Shown: positions 37,005-46,160 of the stretch, one piece after another
Layout: each line of letters starts with the position of its first letter
Position numbering within the stretch: the stretch's first letter is position 1
NCBI RefSeq assembly: GCF_025813715.1
Contig: NZ_CP107532.1
Span: 2,046,001-2,110,000, forward strand
Direction of reading: 5' to 3'
DNA: 64,000 nucleotides
Source of the DNA: Methylobacterium sp. FF17
Lineage (GTDB): Bacteria > Pseudomonadota > Alphaproteobacteria > Rhizobiales > Beijerinckiaceae
Position numbers and translations under genes: made by a program
The notes under the pieces: model-generated
The model's input: the letters and a program-made list of their open reading frames with translations, nothing else
What the model was told of the DNA's origin: nothing
Database searches by the model: none

Positions 37005-37718
37005 TCAGGCCCCCTCGATCAGCCGGGCGTACTCGGCCTCCGGGGTCCCGTAGCTGCCGTCCGCCATGTCCTCGAGGAGCTCGCGGTTGATCACCGTGAC
37101 GCGCCCGCGCTTGGCCCGGATGCGGCCGGCGCCCTCGAGCTGCTGCATCGCCAGGGTCACCCCGGAGCGCCGCACGCCCAGCATCATCGACAGGAACTCG
37201 TGCTTGAGCAGGAGCTCGTCCCCGTCGATCCGGTCGTGGCACATCAGCAGCCAGCGGGCGAGGCGCGCCTCGATCTCCTGGGTCGCGTTGGCGAAGGCCG
37301 TCTGCCGGACCTGGATCAACTCGGTGAGGATGTAGCGCAGGAGCAGCTTGCGCAGCGTCGGGCTCTCCTCCATCGCCGTGCTCACGGCCTCCGCGCGGAT
37401 GCGCAGGGCGGCGCCGGGCAACTGGATGAAGTGGTCGTACGGCACCCGATCCGAGCCGAGGAGCACGGGCGTGGCGCCCACCGCGCCCTCCCGGCCGATG
37501 ATCCCGATCTCGACCCGGCCGTTCGCGCCCTCGGCGGTGATCGACGAGATGCCGCTCTCCATGAAGTGGAGGTGCTCGGTGCGCGCGTTGGGCTTGGTCA
37601 GGGTCTGGCCGGACTGCAGGTCGATCGGCTCCAGGTGCGGCTGGAGGCGAGCGAAATCCTCAGGCCGCATGGCCCTGAGCAGGCGATTGCGCACGGTCGA
37701 ATGTTCGGTGTGAGCCAC
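37005..37718 (-). CDS. Crp/Fnr family transcriptional regulator
   Basis: A 237-residue regulator. A cyclic-nucleotide-binding-like beta-roll (about 15-130) is followed by a dimer helix and a winged HTH in the last 70 residues (HEFLSMMLGVRRSGVTLAMQ, then GRIRAKRGRVTVINRELLE). The N-terminal cysteines that hold the Fe-S cluster of FNR are absent, and the cAMP-binding RxS motif is not clear, so the ligand is unknown. GTG 37718 (read MAHTEHST) is chosen because GGAGA precedes it at 9 bases; the further upstream TTG lacks a site. It heads an operon with the DUF6894 gene and is divergent from the receiver-Crp fusion. Confidence 0.87.
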   Translation of the reverse strand: MAHTEHSTVRNRLLRAMRPEDFARLQPHLEPIDLQSGQTLTKPNARTEHLHFMESGISSITAEGANGRVEIGIIGREGAVGATPVLLGSDRVPYDHFIQLPGAALRIRAEAVSTAMEESPTLRKLLLRYILTELIQVRQTAFANATQEIEARLARWLLMCHDRIDGDELLLKHEFLSMMLGVRRSGVTLAMQQLEGAGRIRAKRGRVTVINRELLEDMADGSYGTPEAEYARLIEGA

Positions 37719-38007
37719 GACGCTTGTCTCCGCATGGGAGCAAGAGCGCACAGAGTCTCTCAGCCGCCTGCGCTCGGTGATTACCTGCAAGCGGTCGATA
37801 ACATATGGTTGGAAATACCAGGATTTGCAAGGTATTTAAGCGGTGACATATCTGCTCAACATAATGTGCGCTACCGAACTCTCGGGAGTTCGGTGCCGAA
37901 CCGGGCGGTTTCATTGCCTCGTGCACGATTGAATACATACTTATATCTTGCGACATAAAGCCATGTGTCCCTGATGTCGCGGACGGCATTTCTTCCCGGA
38001 GCCATGC
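37719..38007. promoter_or_regulatory. Divergent promoter region between two Crp-type regulators
   Basis: This 289-base AT-rich region drives both the Crp/Fnr gene and the receiver-Crp gene. At 37873-37894 there is a perfect 9-bp inverted repeat (ACCGAACTC, spacer TCGG, GAGTTCGGT). It may be an operator for one of the flanking regulators or an mRNA hairpin in the leader of the rightward gene. It does not resemble the consensus TTGAT-N4-ATCAA or TGTGA-N6-TCACA site. Confidence 0.5.
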
Positions 38008-39156
38008 ATGAACCCCATCGCTCAGCAGCCCCTCGCCCTGCTCGCCGAGGCCGATGCCCTGGTGGGGATCGATCTCAGCGACGCCCTGCAGCAGGCGGGC
38101 TACCGCGTGCTCGGACCGTTCGCGACCACGCCGGAAGCCCTGGCGGCCGTCGAACGGACGCCCCCCACGGTGGCGGTCGTGGATGTGGTGCTGCGGGACG
38201 GCGTCTGCACCGCGTTGGAAAGCACGCTGCGCCGACGGGGCATCCCGTTCGTCGTCCATGCCGGCGTCCTGCCGGCGGCGGCCGAGGCGCACGGCTTCCA
38301 GGGCGTGCCCTGGCTCGGCAAGCCGGCGCAGCCGCAGGAGGTGGTGGCGCTTCTCGACGAACTGTCCGGCCCGGCCTCACCGGTGGTCGCGAAGGCCGCG
38401 GCTCCGATTCTGTTGACCCCGGCCGTCGAGGCGCGACGTAACCCGCTCGTCCGCAAGCTGGAGGGCTTCGGGGCGCTCTCGGAGGCGGATCGTGCGGTCC
38501 TGACCCAGATCAGCGCCAATCCCCGCCTGATCGGGCCGCGCATGGACCTAATCCGGGAGGGCGACCGGCCCGAGGGCGTGTTCCTGGTCCTCGACGGCAT
38601 GGCCTGCCGGCACAAGGTGCGCGAGACCGGCGCCCGTCAGATCCTGGCCTACCTGCTGCCGGGAGATCTCTGCGACCTCGACGTGGCCCTCCTCGACACC
38701 ATGGACCACACCATCACCACGGTATCGGCCTGCCGGGTGGTGCAGATCCCGCCCGAGACCATCGCCGCGTTGATCCAGCATCACCCGCAGGTCGCCCGGG
38801 CGCTGCGCAAGGCGGCCCTGGTCGACAACGCGACCCTGCGCGAATGGCTGGTGAACGTCGGCAGCCGTTCCGCCGTGGAACGGCTCGCCCACCTGTTCTG
38901 CGAGCTCCTCGTCCGGCTGCGCGCCGTCGACCGGACCGAGGGCGACAGCTTCGAACTGCCGGTGACCCAGGCGGAGCTCGGCGACACGACCGGGCTCTCG
39001 AACGTCCACGTGAACCGCTCCCTGCAGGAACTCAGGCGCCAGGGGCTGATTGAACTGAAAGGTCGGCGCCTGACGATCCTCAATCTGCCTCGGCTCAGAG
39101 CGGTCGCCGAGTTCCGGTCGAACTACCTGCATTTAGGAAACCGAACGGCGGCATGA
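38008..39156 (+). CDS. Receiver-Crp/Fnr fusion regulator
   Basis: A 382-residue protein joining a response-regulator receiver (about 8-118) to a complete Crp/Fnr protein (about 140-380). In the receiver the phospho-Asp is kept in VAVVDVVLRDG and the Lys in WLGKPAQP. However, the acidic pair at strand 1 is AEAD instead of ED, and the usual Thr/Ser of strand 4 is replaced by His (PFVVHAG). The effector domain has the beta-roll with REGDRPEGVFLVLDGMA, and the HTH with TQAELGDTTGLSNVHVNRSL. No Fe-S cysteine cluster is present. Phosphorylation may tune a Crp-type activator. The stop overlaps the next gene (ATGA). Confidence 0.85.
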   Translation: MNPIAQQPLALLAEADALVGIDLSDALQQAGYRVLGPFATTPEALAAVERTPPTVAVVDVVLRDGVCTALESTLRRRGIPFVVHAGVLPAAAEAHGFQGVPWLGKPAQPQEVVALLDELSGPASPVVAKAAAPILLTPAVEARRNPLVRKLEGFGALSEADRAVLTQISANPRLIGPRMDLIREGDRPEGVFLVLDGMACRHKVRETGARQILAYLLPGDLCDLDVALLDTMDHTITTVSACRVVQIPPETIAALIQHHPQVARALRKAALVDNATLREWLVNVGSRSAVERLAHLFCELLVRLRAVDRTEGDSFELPVTQAELGDTTGLSNVHVNRSLQELRRQGLIELKGRRLTILNLPRLRAVAEFRSNYLHLGNRTAA

Positions 39157-39392
39157 ACCTTCAACTCCAGCCCGTGCAGGTCGCGACCGGCAGCAAGGAC
39201 ACCGAGAGTCAGCTCGTGTTCGCCGATGGCTTCCTCGTGGCGGTGCTGGTGCGCCTCTCGGAGGAGCACGCGGACGAGGCGGGCCGGTGGTATCTCGAGG
39301 CCGGCTTCGGGCCGGTCGACGATCCCCATCCCCCCACGTTCGCGAACGTGCACGAAGCCCAGGCCTGGATCACGCACCGGCTCGCCTCGTGA
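39153..39392 (+). CDS. Small protein coupled to the receiver-Crp regulator
   Basis: A 79-residue protein, MNLQLQPVQVATGSKDTESQ onward, that I do not recognise. It looks like a compact alpha/beta fold: two beta strands (QLVFADGFLVAVLVRL), a helix (EEHADEAGRWYLEAGFG) and a terminal helix (ANVHEAQAWITHRLAS). There is no signal peptide or membrane segment. Its ATG overlaps the regulator TGA by 4 bases (ATGA), so it is produced with the regulator and may modulate it or be a downstream output. Confidence 0.72.
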   Translation: MNLQLQPVQVATGSKDTESQLVFADGFLVAVLVRLSEEHADEAGRWYLEAGFGPVDDPHPPTFANVHEAQAWITHRLAS

Positions 39393-39636
39393 ATCCGACC
39401 TTTCCATCCCGAGGCCGATGCGCCGAGCCCTCCATACCGAGCCCCGCGATCCACGCGGCGCCCGATGCCCGGGACACGGAGCGCGGGTACTCGATCCTCG
39501 CCGATTGCAACCCACGGGTTTCCGCTCATACTGCGATCCCGGCACGCGTGACCGGGGCTGACGATGGAGCGCCATCGGGCGACGCGGGCCGATCGCGCCG
39601 CGCACCCGGGCACGATTCTCTGACATGGAGATGCCG

Positions 39637-40269
39637 ATGCCCGAACCCGCGTCCCTGCTCGCCTTCGCGCTGATCGCGCTCGGCATGGTCCTGACGCCCG
39701 GACCGAACATGGTCTACCTGATCTCGCGCTCGATCTGCCAGGGCCGGGGCGCCGCGCTCATCTCGCTCGGCGGCGTGGCGCTCGGCTTCGTCTTCTACAT
39801 GGTCTGCGCGGCCTTCGGCCTCACGGCGCTCGTGCTGGCCGTCCCTTACGCCTACGACGCGATCCGCTTCGCCGGCGCCCTCTACCTCCTGTGGCTCGCC
39901 TGGCAGGCGGTCCGCCCCGGCGGACGCTCCCCGTTCCAGGTCAAGGACCTGCCGGCGGACAGCCCCCGCAGGCTGTTCCTCATGGGCTTCCTGACCAACC
40001 TCCTGAATCCCAAGGTCGCGGTCATCTACCTGTCGCTGCTGCCCCAGTTCATCGACCCGGCCAACGGCAGCGTGCTGGCGCAGTCCCTGGTCCTCGGCAC
40101 GACGCAGATCCTCATCAGCGTCTCGGTGAACGGCATGATCGCCGTGTCGGCCGGGTCGGCGGCGGCGTTCCTCCTGCGCCGCCCGGCCTTCGCCGCCGTC
40201 CAGCGCTGGATCATGGGAACGGTGCTGGCGGCCCTCGCCGTCAAGATGGCGACCGAGGCGCGGCGCTAG
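39637..40269 (+). CDS. LysE/RhtB family amino-acid exporter
   Basis: A 210-residue inner-membrane protein with about six hydrophobic segments. The family marker MVLTPGPNMVYLISRS lies near the N-terminus, and FLTNLLNPKVAVIYLSLLPQ in the middle, both diagnostic of the LysE/RhtB superfamily. Members export amino acids or their analogues, often threonine, homoserine or lysine; the substrate cannot be read here. Three in-frame ATGs lie close together (39625, 39631, 39637). The last has a GGAG six bases upstream and is preferred. It converges on katG with a strong hairpin between. Confidence 0.88.
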   Translation: MPEPASLLAFALIALGMVLTPGPNMVYLISRSICQGRGAALISLGGVALGFVFYMVCAAFGLTALVLAVPYAYDAIRFAGALYLLWLAWQAVRPGGRSPFQVKDLPADSPRRLFLMGFLTNLLNPKVAVIYLSLLPQFIDPANGSVLAQSLVLGTTQILISVSVNGMIAVSAGSAAAFLLRRPAFAAVQRWIMGTVLAALAVKMATEARR

Positions 40270-40394
40270 GGGCGGTCCCGACCGGCGTTCTCACGCCGAC
40301 CCGGGGCCCTGCCGCGGACTGCGCCCCGGTCCCGCGTCCCGGCGGGTCGTCCAGCTCGGATGGTTCAGCCGACCGCACCGGGAAGACGCCGATT

Positions 40395-40428
40395 CGACCC
40401 CGTCCCACCGAGGCGTGGGACGGGGTCG
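40395..40428. terminator. Strong 14-bp hairpin between lysE-type gene and katG
   Basis: A perfect inverted repeat (CGACCCCGTCCCAC, loop CGAGGC, GTGGGACGGGGTCG) lies between convergent genes. It is likely a bidirectional transcription stop although no T-run follows. Confidence 0.55.
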
Positions 40429-40445
40429 CGGGCGACCGCGACCGC

Positions 40446-40505
40446 CGTGTCTCAGGCGGTCATCTCGCAGGCAGCCGTCTCTCAGGCTGCCGTCTCTCAG
40501 GCGGC
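40446..40505. repeat. 15-bp tandem repeats duplicating the katG stop region
   Basis: Four units of about 15 bases, best seen as GCCGTCTCTCAGGCT then GCCGTCTCTCAGGCG, run from the katG C-terminal codons outward. On the katG strand, in-frame TGA codons fall at 40499, 40484 and 40454; the third unit has TGC instead (40469). The gene end has thus been tandemly duplicated. Confidence 0.7.
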
Positions 40506-42818
40506 CATGGGCCCGTAACGCCGGTGGCCCTTCACGTCGAACCGGTCGAGCATCATCACCTTGTCCCAGACCCGCACGAAATCCGCCACGAACCGGCCTT
40601 GGCCGTCGCTGCCCGCATAGGCATCGGCGATGTTGCGCAGCTGCGCGTTCGATCCGAACACGAGATCGTTGCGCGTGGCCTCGAACTTCGCCTGCCCGGT
40701 GTCGCGGTCCTTGAGGGCGAAGGCCGTCCCGGCCGCGTCGGCCTTCTCCCAGACCAGATTCGTGTCGGTCAGGTGCCGGAAGAAGTCCGTCGTCAGCACG
40801 CCCACCCGGTCGGTGAAGACGCCCCGGTTCGACCCGTCGTGGTTGGCGTTGAGGGCACGCAGGCCGCCGGTCAGCACCACCCATTCCGGCGCGGTCAGCG
40901 TCAGCAGGTTGGCCTTGTCGAGGAACATCTCCTCCGGCGCCAGACGCTGCGCCATCGCGTCGAACCCGTCATCGACGTAGTTGCGGAAGCCGTCCACGAG
41001 GGGCCTCAGCCACTGGAACATCTCGATGTCGGTCAGCGCCTGCGTGGTGTCGACCCGGCCGGGCGTGAACGGCACCTGCGTCGCGACCCCGGCATCCCCG
41101 GCCGCCTTCTCCACGGCGGTGCAGCCGGCGAGCACGATGAGATCGGCCAGCGAGACCTGCTTGCCGTCGCTGCGCCCGCCGTTGAACGCGGCCATGACCC
41201 CGCGCAGGACCTCGACCACCGGCGCGGCCCGGCGGTTGACGGCCCAATCCTTCTGCGGGGCAAGGGCGAGCCGTCCGCCATTGGCGCCGCCGCGCTTGTC
41301 GCTGTCGCGATAGGTCGAGGCCGCCGAGAAGGCCGTGAAGGCCAGGTCCGAGACCGAGAGGTTCGTGGCCAGGATCGCCTGCTTCAGGGCGGCGATGTCG
41401 GCGTCGCCGATCGGGGCATAGGCGGCATCCGGGATCGGGTCCTGCCACAGCAGGCCGTCCTCGATCGTCACCTCCGGGCCGAGGTAGCGGTGCTTGGGCC
41501 CCATGTCGCGGTGGGTGAGCTTGTACCACGCCTTTGAGAAGGCCTGCGTGAAGGCGTCGAAGTCGCCCAGGAACTTCTCGCAGACCTTGCGGTACTCCGG
41601 ATCGACCTTCAGGGCGATGTCGGACGTCATCATCATGAGGGGATGCATCTGGCCGGCGACATGGGCGTCGGGAGTCCTGGGTGCGTTCGGATCCTTCGGG
41701 GTCCATTGCAGGGCGCCGGCGGGGCTCTTGGTCTGCTCCCAGTCGAACTTGAAGAGGTTCTCCAGGTAGGCATTGTCCCACTGGGTCGGATCGGGGGTCC
41801 AGCTGCCCTCGATGCCGTTGGTCATGGTGTCCTTGCCCGAACCGGTGCCCTTCGGGTTGTTCCAGCCGAGACCCATCGCCTCCATCGGCGCCATTTCCGG
41901 CGGCGGCCCGATCTCCTTGGCGGGGGTCATGCCGTGGCTCTTGCCGAAGGCATGGCCGCCGGCGATGAGCGCCACGGTCTCCTCGTCGTTCATGGCCATG
42001 CGGGTGAAGGTCACCCGGATGTCGTTGGCCGAGCCCTGCGGATCGCCGTTCGCGTAGGGCCCCTCGGGGTTCACGTAGATCAGCGACTGGTGGGAGGCGG
42101 CGAGCGGGTTCTCCAGGTCGTAGTCGGCGTCGCCGTTCCGGCCGCGCCAGCGCTGGTCGCGGTTGACCATCTCGTCGAAGCTCGAGACCGTACCCATCTC
42201 GACGACCTCGGGCCCCCAGTAGGTGGCGTTGTCCGCCTCCCAGGCGTCGAGGCGCCCGCCGGCGAACCCGTAGGTCGGCAGGCCCATGATCTCGAGGGCG
42301 CAATTGCCGGTGAGCACCATCAGGTCGGCCCAGGAGAGGGCGTTGCCGTACTTGTGCTTGATCGGCTGCAGGAGGCGACGCGACTTGTCGGTGTTGCCGT
42401 TGTCCCACCAGCTCGAGATCGGCGCGAAACGCTGCATGCCGGTGCCGGCGCCGCCCCGCCCGTCCGCGATGCGGTAGGTGCCGGCCGAGTGCCAGGCCAT
42501 ACGGACCATCTGCGGTCCGTAATTGCCGTAATCGGACGGCCACCACGCCACCGACGAGGTCAGGAACTGCTTGATGTCGCTCTTGAGCGCGTCGAGGTCG
42601 ATCGTCCCGAAGGCGCTGGCATAGTCGAAATCGGGCCCGAGCGGATCGGCCGCGAGCCCGTTCTGGTGCAGGAGCTCGACCCTGAGGCGGTGCGGATACC
42701 AGGCCTCCAGTGTCGGAGAACCGCCGAAGGCCCCACCGACGCGGTCACCGCCGAACGGGCACTTGCCCTCCATCGGGTACGACTCGGTCTTGGTCTTGTC
42801 GATCGTCATGTCGTTCAT
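40497..42818 (-). CDS. katG: Catalase-peroxidase KatG
   Basis: A 773-residue bifunctional haem catalase-peroxidase, full length for the family with both peroxidase-like halves. The distal site is [20 protein letters not shown] (Arg, Trp, His). The proximal haem ligand is in [13 protein letters not shown]. The Tyr in [10 protein letters not shown] and Met in [13 protein letters not shown] are the partners of the Trp-Tyr-Met cross-link needed for catalase activity. It removes hydrogen peroxide in the cytoplasm. The start is taken as ATG 42818, with an AAGGGGGA-like site upstream; ATG 42824, two codons earlier, sits too close to that site. No oxyR lies next to it. The stop region is tandemly duplicated. 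Confidence 0.96.
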   Translation of the reverse strand: MNDMTIDKTKTESYPMEGKCPFGGDRVGGAFGGSPTLEAWYPHRLRVELLHQNGLAADPLGPDFDYASAFGTIDLDALKSDIKQFLTSSVAWWPSDYGNYGPQMVRMAWHSAGTYRIADGRGGAGTGMQRFAPISSWWDNGNTDKSRRLLQPIKHKYGNALSWADLMVLTGNCALEIMGLPTYGFAGGRLDAWEADNATYWGPEVVEMGTVSSFDEMVNRDQRWRGRNGDADYDLENPLAASHQSLIYVNPEGPYANGDPQGSANDIRVTFTRMAMNDEETVALIAGGHAFGKSHGMTPAKEIGPPPEMAPMEAMGLGWNNPKGTGSGKDTMTNGIEGSWTPDPTQWDNAYLENLFKFDWEQTKSPAGALQWTPKDPNAPRTPDAHVAGQMHPLMMMTSDIALKVDPEYRKVCEKFLGDFDAFTQAFSKAWYKLTHRDMGPKHRYLGPEVTIEDGLLWQDPIPDAAYAPIGDADIAALKQAILATNLSVSDLAFTAFSAASTYRDSDKRGGANGGRLALAPQKDWAVNRRAAPVVEVLRGVMAAFNGGRSDGKQVSLADLIVLAGCTAVEKAAGDAGVATQVPFTPGRVDTTQALTDIEMFQWLRPLVDGFRNYVDDGFDAMAQRLAPEEMFLDKANLLTLTAPEWVVLTGGLRALNANHDGSNRGVFTDRVGVLTTDFFRHLTDTNLVWEKADAAGTAFALKDRDTGQAKFEATRNDLVFGSNAQLRNIADAYAGSDGQGRFVADFVRVWDKVMMLDRFDVKGHRRYGPMAA

Positions 42819-43372
42819 CACCATTCCCCCTTGGCGCAGGACCGGCGTCACTGGACGGTTCGGGCCTCCGGTCTGTTGCCGACGGAGGCGTGAGGCGCGC
42901 AACACCCCACGGAAATCAACTTATGCGCGATCCGGTGCCGTGACCGAAATCAGGCGGTTTCATCAAAAATCAAGGCGCCACCGACGACCTTGTGGGCGGG
43001 GCGGCTGTCGAGACGCCCCGGAAGACGTCTCGGAAGACGTCTCGGAAGTCGCCTTGCATTTGCGTGCGTCCGCGACGCGCAATCCGTTTCGGGGTCGGCA
43101 GCGTTCACGCGCCCGACCCGAACAGCATCACGGTTCCACGCGGATGGCGGGAGATCGCTGACCGACCCCTCCGGGCCGATCGTCGGTGGAGCCCGGACGC
43201 GGCGATGAGCCGAGTGCGGGAATCGAGATTCGGCATCGCCCTCGGCACGGGCGCGATGTCGCGGCGGTCCGCAGCGGAAACCCGTCACCGCCATGGGGCG
43301 ACACCCGCGCGACGCCCGCCACGGTGCGTCCCCACCCTCGACGCCGTTCGCGTTTTGGTCCAGGGATGGGCG
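42819..43372. other. Divergent intergenic region, katG/uvrD
   Basis: These 554 bases hold both promoters. The only structure I see is a pair of 12-base direct repeats, CGGAAGACGTCT at 43019-43030 and 43031-43042, followed by a partial third copy. Frames extending into this region from uvrD lack protein character. No OxyR-type site could be assigned. Confidence 0.5.
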
Positions 43373-45742
43373 ATGACCCAGCGCTCCGACGCGGCCGGCT
43401 TCTCCGCCACCGACGCCGCCCCGACCTCCATCGCCGCCCGTGCCATGGCCGCCCTGCAGCCCCAGGGCTCGCCCTATCTCGACGGGCTGAACGACGAGCA
43501 GCGTCGCGCCGTGGAGGCGACGGACGGGCCCGTCCTCGTGCTCGCCGGGGCCGGCACCGGCAAGACCCGGGTGCTCACCACCCGCATCGCCCACCTCATC
43601 GCGACGGGCAAGGCGCGGCCCTTCGACATTCTCTCGGTGACCTTCACCAACAAGGCCGCGCGGGAGATGAAGCACCGCATCGGCGGGCTCATCGGCCCGG
43701 CCGGCGAGGGCATGCCCTGGCTCGGCACCTTCCACTCCATCGGCACCAAGATCCTGCGCCGCCACGCCGAGCTCGTGGGCCTGCGCTCCGACTTCACCAT
43801 CCTCGGGATGGACGACCAGCTTCGCCTGATGAAGCAGGTCATCGTCGACCAGAACATCGACGAGAAGCGCTGGCCGGCCCGCGCCCTGTCCTCGGCCATC
43901 GACGGCTGGAAGAACCGCGGCCTCCTGCCCGAGCAGGTGCCGCCGGGGGAAGCCCAGGCCTTCGCCTTCGGCAAGGGCGGCGCGCTCTATTCGGCCTATC
44001 AGGCCCGGCTCCTGACCCTCAACGCCGCCGATTTCGGCGATCTCCTGCTGCTCTGCCTCAAGCTCTGGCGCGAGCACCCGGACGTGCTGGAGAACTACCA
44101 GAGCCGCTTCCGCTACATCCTCGTGGACGAGTACCAGGACACCAACGTCGCCCAGTACCTCTGGCTGCGCCTGCTGGCGCAGGGCCACCGCAACGTCGCC
44201 TGCGTCGGCGACGACGACCAGTCGATCTACGGCTGGCGCGGGGCCGAGGTCGACAACATCCTGCGCTTCGAGCACGATTTCCCCGGCGCGACCGTGGTTC
44301 GCCTGGAGCGCAACTACCGCTCCACCGGGCACATCCTCGCCGCCGCCTCGGGCCTCATCGCCAAGAACGAGGGGCGGCTGGGCAAGACCCTGCGCACCGA
44401 GGACGTGGCCGGCGAGAAGGTGACCGTCTCGGGTGCCTGGGATTCGGAGGAAGAGGCGCGCCAGGTGGCCGAAGCCATCGAGAGCCTGCAGGCCAAGCAG
44501 CACCCCTTGTCGGAGATCGCCGTGCTGGTGCGCATCTCGGCCCAGATGCGCGAGATCGAGGACCGCTTCGTCCAGCTCGGCCTGCCCTACCGGGTCATCG
44601 GTGGCCCGCGCTTCTACGAGCGGGCCGAGATCCGCGACGCGCTGGCCTATCTGCGCGTCACCGCCAACCCCGCCGACGACCTCGCTTTCGAGCGCATCTT
44701 CAACACCCCGAAGCGGGGCCTGGGCGACGCCACCCTGCAGGCGCTCCACGCCTATGCCCGGGCCGAGCGGGTGCCGCTGCTCCAGGCGGCGCGCCTCGTC
44801 ATCGAGACCGACGAGCTGAAGCCCCGCGCCCGCTCCGGCGTGCGGGCCCTGGTGGAGAGCTTTTCACGCTGGTCGCGGCTGGTGGGCACGCAGCCGCACT
44901 CGGAGGTGGCCCAGACCATCCTGGAGGAATCCGGCTACACCGAGATGTGGCAGAAGGACAAATCCGCCGATGCCGCCGGGCGGCTCGAAAACCTCAAGGA
45001 GTTCGTGCGCTCCATGGAGGAGTTTCCCGACATGGCGGCCTTCCTCGAACACGTCTCCCTCGTCATGGAGGCCAGTGAGCAGGAGGGGGCCGACCGCGTC
45101 TCGCTGATGACGCTGCACGCCGCCAAGGGCCTGGAATTCGACACCGTGTTCCTGCCCGGCTGGGAGGACGGCCTGTTCCCCAACCAGCGGGCCCTGGACG
45201 AGAGCGGCCGCGCCGGCCTCGAGGAGGAGCGCCGCCTCGCCCATGTGGGGCTCACCCGCGCCCGCAAGCGCGCCAAGCTGTCCTTTGCCGTCAACCGGCG
45301 CATCCACGGGCTGTGGTCCTCCACCATCCCGAGCCGCTTCATCGACGAATTGCCGGACGACAGCGTCGACGTGCTCGACGCGCCCGCCCACTTCTCGGCC
45401 GGCGCCTCGCGCTTCGACCGCAACCCGACGCCGTTCGGCTCCTCCTACGGCACCCCGGGCTGGCAGCGGGCGCAGGCCAACACCGCGGCGCAAGGGGGCA
45501 ACGGCAACGGCTACGGGGTCGGCAACCGGTCCCCGTCCGCGCGGGGCGGCCCCCGCCAGATCGAGGGCGAGCTCATCGCCAAATCCACGGGCGCACCCTC
45601 GGCCTTCGCGGTCGAGATGCGGGTGTTCCACACCAAGTTCGGCCCCGGCACCGTGGCGGGTGTGGACGGCAACAAGCTCACCGTTGATTTCGACAAGGCC
45701 GGCCGGAAGATGGTGCTCGACAGCTTCATCCAGGCGGCCTGA
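43373..45742 (+). CDS. UvrD/PcrA-type DNA helicase
   Basis: A 789-residue superfamily 1A helicase. Motif I is AGAGTGKTRVLTTR, the Q-motif GLNDEQRRAVEA, motif II ILVDEYQDTN, motif III DDDQSIYGWRGAE, motif IV LERNYRS, motif V MTLHAAKGLEFDTVFLPGWE and motif VI VGLTRARKRA. The C-terminal 45 residues (RVFHTKFGPGTVAGVDGNKL onward) form the Tudor-like domain that in PcrA/UvrD binds RNA polymerase. Between them is a Gly/Asn-rich linker. Roles are nucleotide-excision and mismatch repair and conflict resolution. ATG 43373 follows AGGGATGGG. PcrA and UvrD cannot be separated with certainty by eye. Confidence 0.94.
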   Translation: MTQRSDAAGFSATDAAPTSIAARAMAALQPQGSPYLDGLNDEQRRAVEATDGPVLVLAGAGTGKTRVLTTRIAHLIATGKARPFDILSVTFTNKAAREMKHRIGGLIGPAGEGMPWLGTFHSIGTKILRRHAELVGLRSDFTILGMDDQLRLMKQVIVDQNIDEKRWPARALSSAIDGWKNRGLLPEQVPPGEAQAFAFGKGGALYSAYQARLLTLNAADFGDLLLLCLKLWREHPDVLENYQSRFRYILVDEYQDTNVAQYLWLRLLAQGHRNVACVGDDDQSIYGWRGAEVDNILRFEHDFPGATVVRLERNYRSTGHILAAASGLIAKNEGRLGKTLRTEDVAGEKVTVSGAWDSEEEARQVAEAIESLQAKQHPLSEIAVLVRISAQMREIEDRFVQLGLPYRVIGGPRFYERAEIRDALAYLRVTANPADDLAFERIFNTPKRGLGDATLQALHAYARAERVPLLQAARLVIETDELKPRARSGVRALVESFSRWSRLVGTQPHSEVAQTILEESGYTEMWQKDKSADAAGRLENLKEFVRSMEEFPDMAAFLEHVSLVMEASEQEGADRVSLMTLHAAKGLEFDTVFLPGWEDGLFPNQRALDESGRAGLEEERRLAHVGLTRARKRAKLSFAVNRRIHGLWSSTIPSRFIDELPDDSVDVLDAPAHFSAGASRFDRNPTPFGSSYGTPGWQRAQANTAAQGGNGNGYGVGNRSPSARGGPRQIEGELIAKSTGAPSAFAVEMRVFHTKFGPGTVAGVDGNKLTVDFDKAGRKMVLDSFIQAA

Positions 45743-46160
45743 TCGCGGGCCTCCGGTCGGGCGCGGCGGCGAGGGTCGATGCGGGTTGCGTCTTCTCCGA
45801 CACAGCGGCGTTTATTCGGCGGCCGGGACGCTTCTGTTTGCGCGGCCCGGGATTCGTGCGGACTTTATGCACCCTTCACAAGAATAGTCGTCGTCATGCC
45901 CCTGTCGTGCGTCGCGCGGCATGGTGCATGCAACGCACCGGACCTGAGCTCATCGGACCTGGGCTCATCGTTACCGGTTCGGCCATCCACAGGCACGACG
46001 CGCGCGCCTGGAACTCGAACCGGGGCTTCGGATTGGCCTTGATGGCGACGATGCGGAAAGGGTCGCCGGCACGGGACGACGTTGGGATGAAACGAGGCAG
46101 GTTCAGCAAGTCAGGCTCACAGTAAATTCAGGTTGGCAAGTCCGTTTGGAGTGTTGATCC
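45743..46160. other. Intergenic region upstream of phoH
   Basis: These 418 bases contain a 15-base direct duplication (GGACCTGAGCTCATC at 45940-45954 and GGACCTGGGCTCATC at 45955-45969) and an AT-richer stretch near 46115-46155 that probably carries the phoH promoter. No gene or tRNA is supported. Confidence 0.5.

Noticed and set aside
37005..37790. Longer Crp/Fnr start at TTG 37790
   Set aside because: No ribosome site there; GTG 37718 has GGAG at correct spacing and gives the usual family length.
40395..40505. Hairpin plus repeats as an insertion-sequence or attachment site
   Set aside because: No transposase or integrase nearby and no flanking target duplication; better explained as terminator and local slippage.
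45779..46042. An 87-residue frame upstream of phoH
   Set aside because: No ribosome site and Arg/Ser/Cys-rich composition unlike neighbouring proteins.
45985..46060. tRNA-like look of the sequence around AACTCGAACCGGGGC
   Set aside because: No acceptor, D or anticodon stems can be paired around the T-loop-like match.
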